Of a DNA stretch of 8,292 bases, positions 6,238 through 8,292 are shown one piece after another (the stretch's first letter is position 1; each line of letters begins with the position of its first letter). The DNA is from Deltaproteobacteria bacterium (GTDB lineage: Bacteria; Myxococcota_A; UBA9160; SMWR01). The notes below the pieces were generated by a model. The model searched no databases, had not been told where the DNA came from, and saw only the letters and a list, made by a program, of their open reading frames with translations. Both the position numbers and the translations under genes were made by a program. The stretch spans positions 1 to 8,292 of the forward strand of contig JAFDAW010000116.1 in assembly GCA_019313605.1 (NCBI GenBank), in the 5' to 3' direction.

Positions 6238-7377
6238 ATGTGTGGAATCGTGGGATATGTCGGCCGCAAGACTTCGGCGATGGAAGTGCTCATCGACGGG
6301 CTGCGGCGCCTCGAATACCGCGGCTACGACTCTGCGGGCGTGGCGATTCTCGACGAAGGTTCCATCCTCGTTCGGCGTGCGCTCGGGAAGTTGGCGAATC
6401 TCGAAGGAGTGCTGCGCGACAAGCCGGTTGCGGGTCACATCGGCATCGGACACACACGTTGGGCGACCCACGGAAAGCCGTCGGAGCGCAACGCTCACCC
6501 GCATTGCTCGGGCTCGGTGTCGATCGTCCACAATGGAATCGTCGAAAATTACCGGCAGCTTCGGGTCGAACTCGAGAGTGCCGGACGAACGGTGGAATCT
6601 GACACCGACACGGAGTTGATCGCGCATCTGATCGATCAACGCGTCGAGGCTGGAGACGATCTGCTCGCGGCGGCTCGCGCGGCGTGCGCACGGCTCGCGG
6701 GCTCCTACGCGTTCGCGGTCATTTCCAGCGCGGATCCGCATCGCGTGGTCGCCGCAAAGAACGGCGGAAGCCCGATCATCCTCGGACTCGGCGAGAAGGA
6801 AGCGTTTCTCGCGAGCGACATCCCTGCGATCCTTCCCTACACGCGGCAGATGATTTCGTTGAGGGATGGAGAGTTTGCAGTGCTGTCCGACGAGGATGTG
6901 GTCCTGATCGATTCGGAGGGGCGCTCATTCGAGCGCGAGCCGATGGCGATCCAATGGGATCCCGTTTCGGCGGAGAAGGGCGGCTATGACCGGTTCATGC
7001 AAAAGGAGATCTTCGAGCAGCCCAGAGCTGTGATGGACACGATCGGGACCCGCGTTTCCGAGGAAGATTGCGATGTCGATCTGGACGGGATCGAGATCAG
7101 TCCAGAAATGGCCGAACGCATTTCCAGGATTCAGCTCGTGGCTTGCGGGACCGCCTACTACTCGTGCAAGGTCGGCAAGCTTCTCTACGAGCAGATCGCC
7201 GGAATCCCGACGGAAGTCGATCTCGCGAGCGAGTTCCGCTACCGAAGGCCCGTGCTCGACGAAGGTTGCGTGGTGGTTCCGGTATCGCAGTCGGGCGAGA
7301 CAGCGGATACGTTGGCAGCCTTGCGCGAGGGGAAGCAGCGCGGGGCGCACGTGATCTCGATCTGCAGCACGCGCTAA
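6238..7377 (+). CDS. glmS: GlmS, glutaminase domain and most of SIS1 (5' part, ends at premature TAA)
   Basis: Glutamine--fructose-6-phosphate aminotransferase makes glucosamine-6-phosphate, the first step toward UDP-GlcNAc. This 379-residue part begins MCGIVGYVG, with Cys2 the N-terminal nucleophile after Met removal. It has LEYRGYDSAG (25-34), GHTRWATHGKPS (71-82), NAHPH, HNGIVENY (98-105) and SDTDTE (121-126), a complete type-II glutaminase domain. The first sugar-isomerase domain starts near 295, with CGTAYYSCKVGK (303-314) and SQSGETADTLAAL (350-362). It then reads ISICSTR and stops at TAA (7375-7377), exactly where relatives read ICN followed by a few variable residues and S-T/S-I. A strong AGAGGAG ribosome site (6225-6231) lies six bases before the ATG. 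As written the product would have a glutaminase but a broken synthase. The downstream half continues in the same frame, and together they span 6238-8073, 612 codons including the normal stop, close to E. coli's 609 aa. Confidence 0.92.
   Translation: MCGIVGYVGRKTSAMEVLIDGLRRLEYRGYDSAGVAILDEGSILVRRALGKLANLEGVLRDKPVAGHIGIGHTRWATHGKPSERNAHPHCSGSVSIVHNGIVENYRQLRVELESAGRTVESDTDTELIAHLIDQRVEAGDDLLAAARAACARLAGSYAFAVISSADPHRVVAAKNGGSPIILGLGEKEAFLASDIPAILPYTRQMISLRDGEFAVLSDEDVVLIDSEGRSFEREPMAIQWDPVSAEKGGYDRFMQKEIFEQPRAVMDTIGTRVSEEDCDVDLDGIEISPEMAERISRIQLVACGTAYYSCKVGKLLYEQIAGIPTEVDLASEFRYRRPVLDEGCVVVPVSQSGETADTLAALREGKQRGAHVISICSTR
7375..7377 (+). other. In-frame TAA interrupting glmS
   Basis: Codon 380 of glmS is TAA, followed with no frame change by TCG ACG ATT TCA CGT GAA AGC GAC (S-T-I-S-R-E-S-D), the expected continuation of SIS1. 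One base change (for example GAA, TCA or CAA to TAA) would explain it. The codons before it (AGC ACG CGC) also lack the Asn expected after Ile-Cys. Confidence 0.85.
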
Positions 7378-7404
7378 TCGACGATTTCACGTGAAAGCGA
7401 CGAT

Positions 7405-8073
7405 GTGCTCTATACCCACGCGGGGCCCGAGATCGGCGTCGCGTCTACGAAGGCCTTCACCACCCAGATCGTCGCCCACTACCTGCTCGCCCTCAAGCTC
7501 GGAATCGCGCGCGGAACCGTCGATCGCGAGCAGGCGCGCGAACGTCTACACGACCTGATGCGACTGCCGAGATTGATCGAGAGTACGCTCGAACTCGATG
7601 ACGAGATCCGCCAGATCGCCCAACGCTATTTTCACTCGACGAATTTTCTCTTCCTGGGTCGCGGGATCATGTATCCGATCGCGCTGGAGGGAGCGCTCAA
7701 GCTCAAAGAAATTTCCTACATCCACGCCGAGGGCTACGCGGCTGGAGAGATGAAGCACGGCCCGATTGCGCTGATCGACGAAGACATGCCGGTCGTCGTG
7801 ATCGCGACTCGCGGCTTGCTCTACGAGAAGGTGATTTCCAATCTCGAACAGGTTCGTTCGAGAGAGGGCGCGGTCATTGCGATCGCGACCGAAGGCGATG
7901 TGGAAATCGCCGAGAAGGCGAACGACGTGATCTACATCCCGGATCTCGGGGAGTATTTGACATCGGTGATCGCGGTGGTGCCCCTGCAGCTGCTCGCCTA
8001 CCACATTGCCGTGCTGAAGGGAACCGACGTCGACCAACCGCGCAACCTCGCCAAGAGCGTTACCGTCGAATAG
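7405..8073 (+). CDS. glmS: GlmS, end of SIS1 and SIS2 domain (3' part behind the in-frame stop)
   Basis: Continuation of glmS in the same frame. Coding-like sequence resumes right after the TAA at 7378; the first usable start is GTG at 7405, with no convincing ribosome site. The 222 residues from that GTG include VLYTHAGPEIGVASTKAFTTQ (split here as THAGPEIG and STKAFTTQ), the SIS2 motif YPIALEGALKLKE, ISYIHAEGYAAGEMKHGP and the C-terminal DVDQPRNLAKSVTVE, which carries the catalytic lysine region (Lys603 in E. coli). All fructose-6-phosphate isomerase motifs on this side are intact, with no further stop or frameshift. That suggests the stop is very recent, is read through, or is a sequence error. 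A separately translated fragment would lack most of SIS1 and is unlikely to work alone. No clear terminator follows in 8074-8173. Confidence 0.85.
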   Translation: MLYTHAGPEIGVASTKAFTTQIVAHYLLALKLGIARGTVDREQARERLHDLMRLPRLIESTLELDDEIRQIAQRYFHSTNFLFLGRGIMYPIALEGALKLKEISYIHAEGYAAGEMKHGPIALIDEDMPVVVIATRGLLYEKVISNLEQVRSREGAVIAIATEGDVEIAEKANDVIYIPDLGEYLTSVIAVVPLQLLAYHIAVLKGTDVDQPRNLAKSVTVE

Positions 8074-8173
8074 AGCAGAGTTCTCGCCTCTCCCATTGAG
8101 ACGTGGATCGAAAAGTGGGTCCGAGAGAACCGAAACCATTTGAGTTACGGCCATTTCAGCTGGGCTCCAGGCA

Positions 8174-8292
8174 CTATGTCGCGTACTTCGCCCGATGCAC
8201 CCGACACACGTCGATCGCTCGCGTCGGAATCCGACCGAAATAACACGCTTCGAGCCACCCCGAGACCGCCTCCCGATCCGGAAACAGTCGGT
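8174..8292 (-). CDS. Possible C-terminal end of a convergent gene, cut by window edge
   Basis: On the minus strand a frame open from the right edge reads about 38 codons to a TAG at 8176-8174. The peptide ends in WLEACYFGRIPTRAIDVC then RVHRAKYAT, with a protein-like mix of aromatic, aliphatic and charged residues. Codon third positions are mostly G or C, as in the neighbours. I do not recognise the family. If real, it converges on glmS with a 100-bp gap. A plus-strand frame from ATG 8176 is also open to the edge but is Pro/Arg/Ser-rich and less protein-like. Confidence 0.3.
   Translation of the reverse strand, partial: RLFPDREAVSGWLEACYFGRIPTRAIDVCRVHRAKYAT

Noticed and set aside
6031..6741. 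Minus-strand open frame of 236 codons
   Set aside because: Antisense to the glmU end and the glmS glutaminase domain; composition typical of a GC-rich shadow.
7370..7410. A frameshift as the cause of the split glmS
   Set aside because: The two halves are in the same frame (7378 follows codon 380 directly) and total length is normal; only a stop codon intervenes. A compensating insertion-deletion pair within the four odd codons is conceivable but needless.
8074..8173. Terminator after glmS (GTTCTC...GAGAAC pairing)
   Set aside because: Six-base stem with a loop of about 40 bases and no T-tract.
8240..8247. ATAACACG resembling the phasin-promoter half-site
   Set aside because: No inverted partner nearby; a chance match.

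Overview
The window looks like part of a GC-rich bacterial chromosome. The long-extension form of HflX, a glutaryl-CoA dehydrogenase, a phasin-like protein and the paired glmU-glmS genes fit a deltaproteobacterial-type lineage (Myxococcota or Desulfobacterota sensu lato). This placement is an inference from protein style, not a measured result. I see no mobile element, CRISPR array, phage gene, tRNA or rRNA. The content is mainly housekeeping, and the interest lies in how several of these genes deviate from their families.

Left half, all on the minus strand. Transcription runs from about 4606 down to the left edge. hflX (a ribosome-associated GTPase) overlaps a KAS III (FabH-like) gene by one base. 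A 189-bp AT-rich spacer follows, holding a plausible promoter and three dyad sequences. Next comes a 135-residue coiled-coil, phasin-like gene, then a 10-bp GC hairpin that probably terminates it. Last is a glutaryl-CoA dehydrogenase gene that runs off the left edge just before its C-terminus.

Right half, plus strand. A 232-bp divergent spacer with a strong hairpin separates hflX from glmU, and glmS follows 31 bp later. GlmS makes glucosamine-6-phosphate. GlmU is the later bifunctional enzyme, turning glucosamine-1-phosphate into UDP-GlcNAc for peptidoglycan and LPS (GlmM, in between, is not here). As read, glmS is split by a single in-frame TAA at codon 380. The rest of the gene continues in the same frame to a normal C-terminus. 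The last 119 bases may hold the end of a convergent minus-strand gene.

Main points to follow up: (1) the glmS nonsense codon; (2) an hflX reading frame whose conserved N-terminus continues 60 codons beyond the first usable start, to an ATC codon behind a good Shine-Dalgarno sequence; (3) a GlmU that lacks the GYGR loop of its uridylyltransferase site and has several altered acetyltransferase-site residues; (4) repeated ATAAC/GTTAT dyads over the phasin-like gene's promoter. I did not find evidence of a wholly new biological system.
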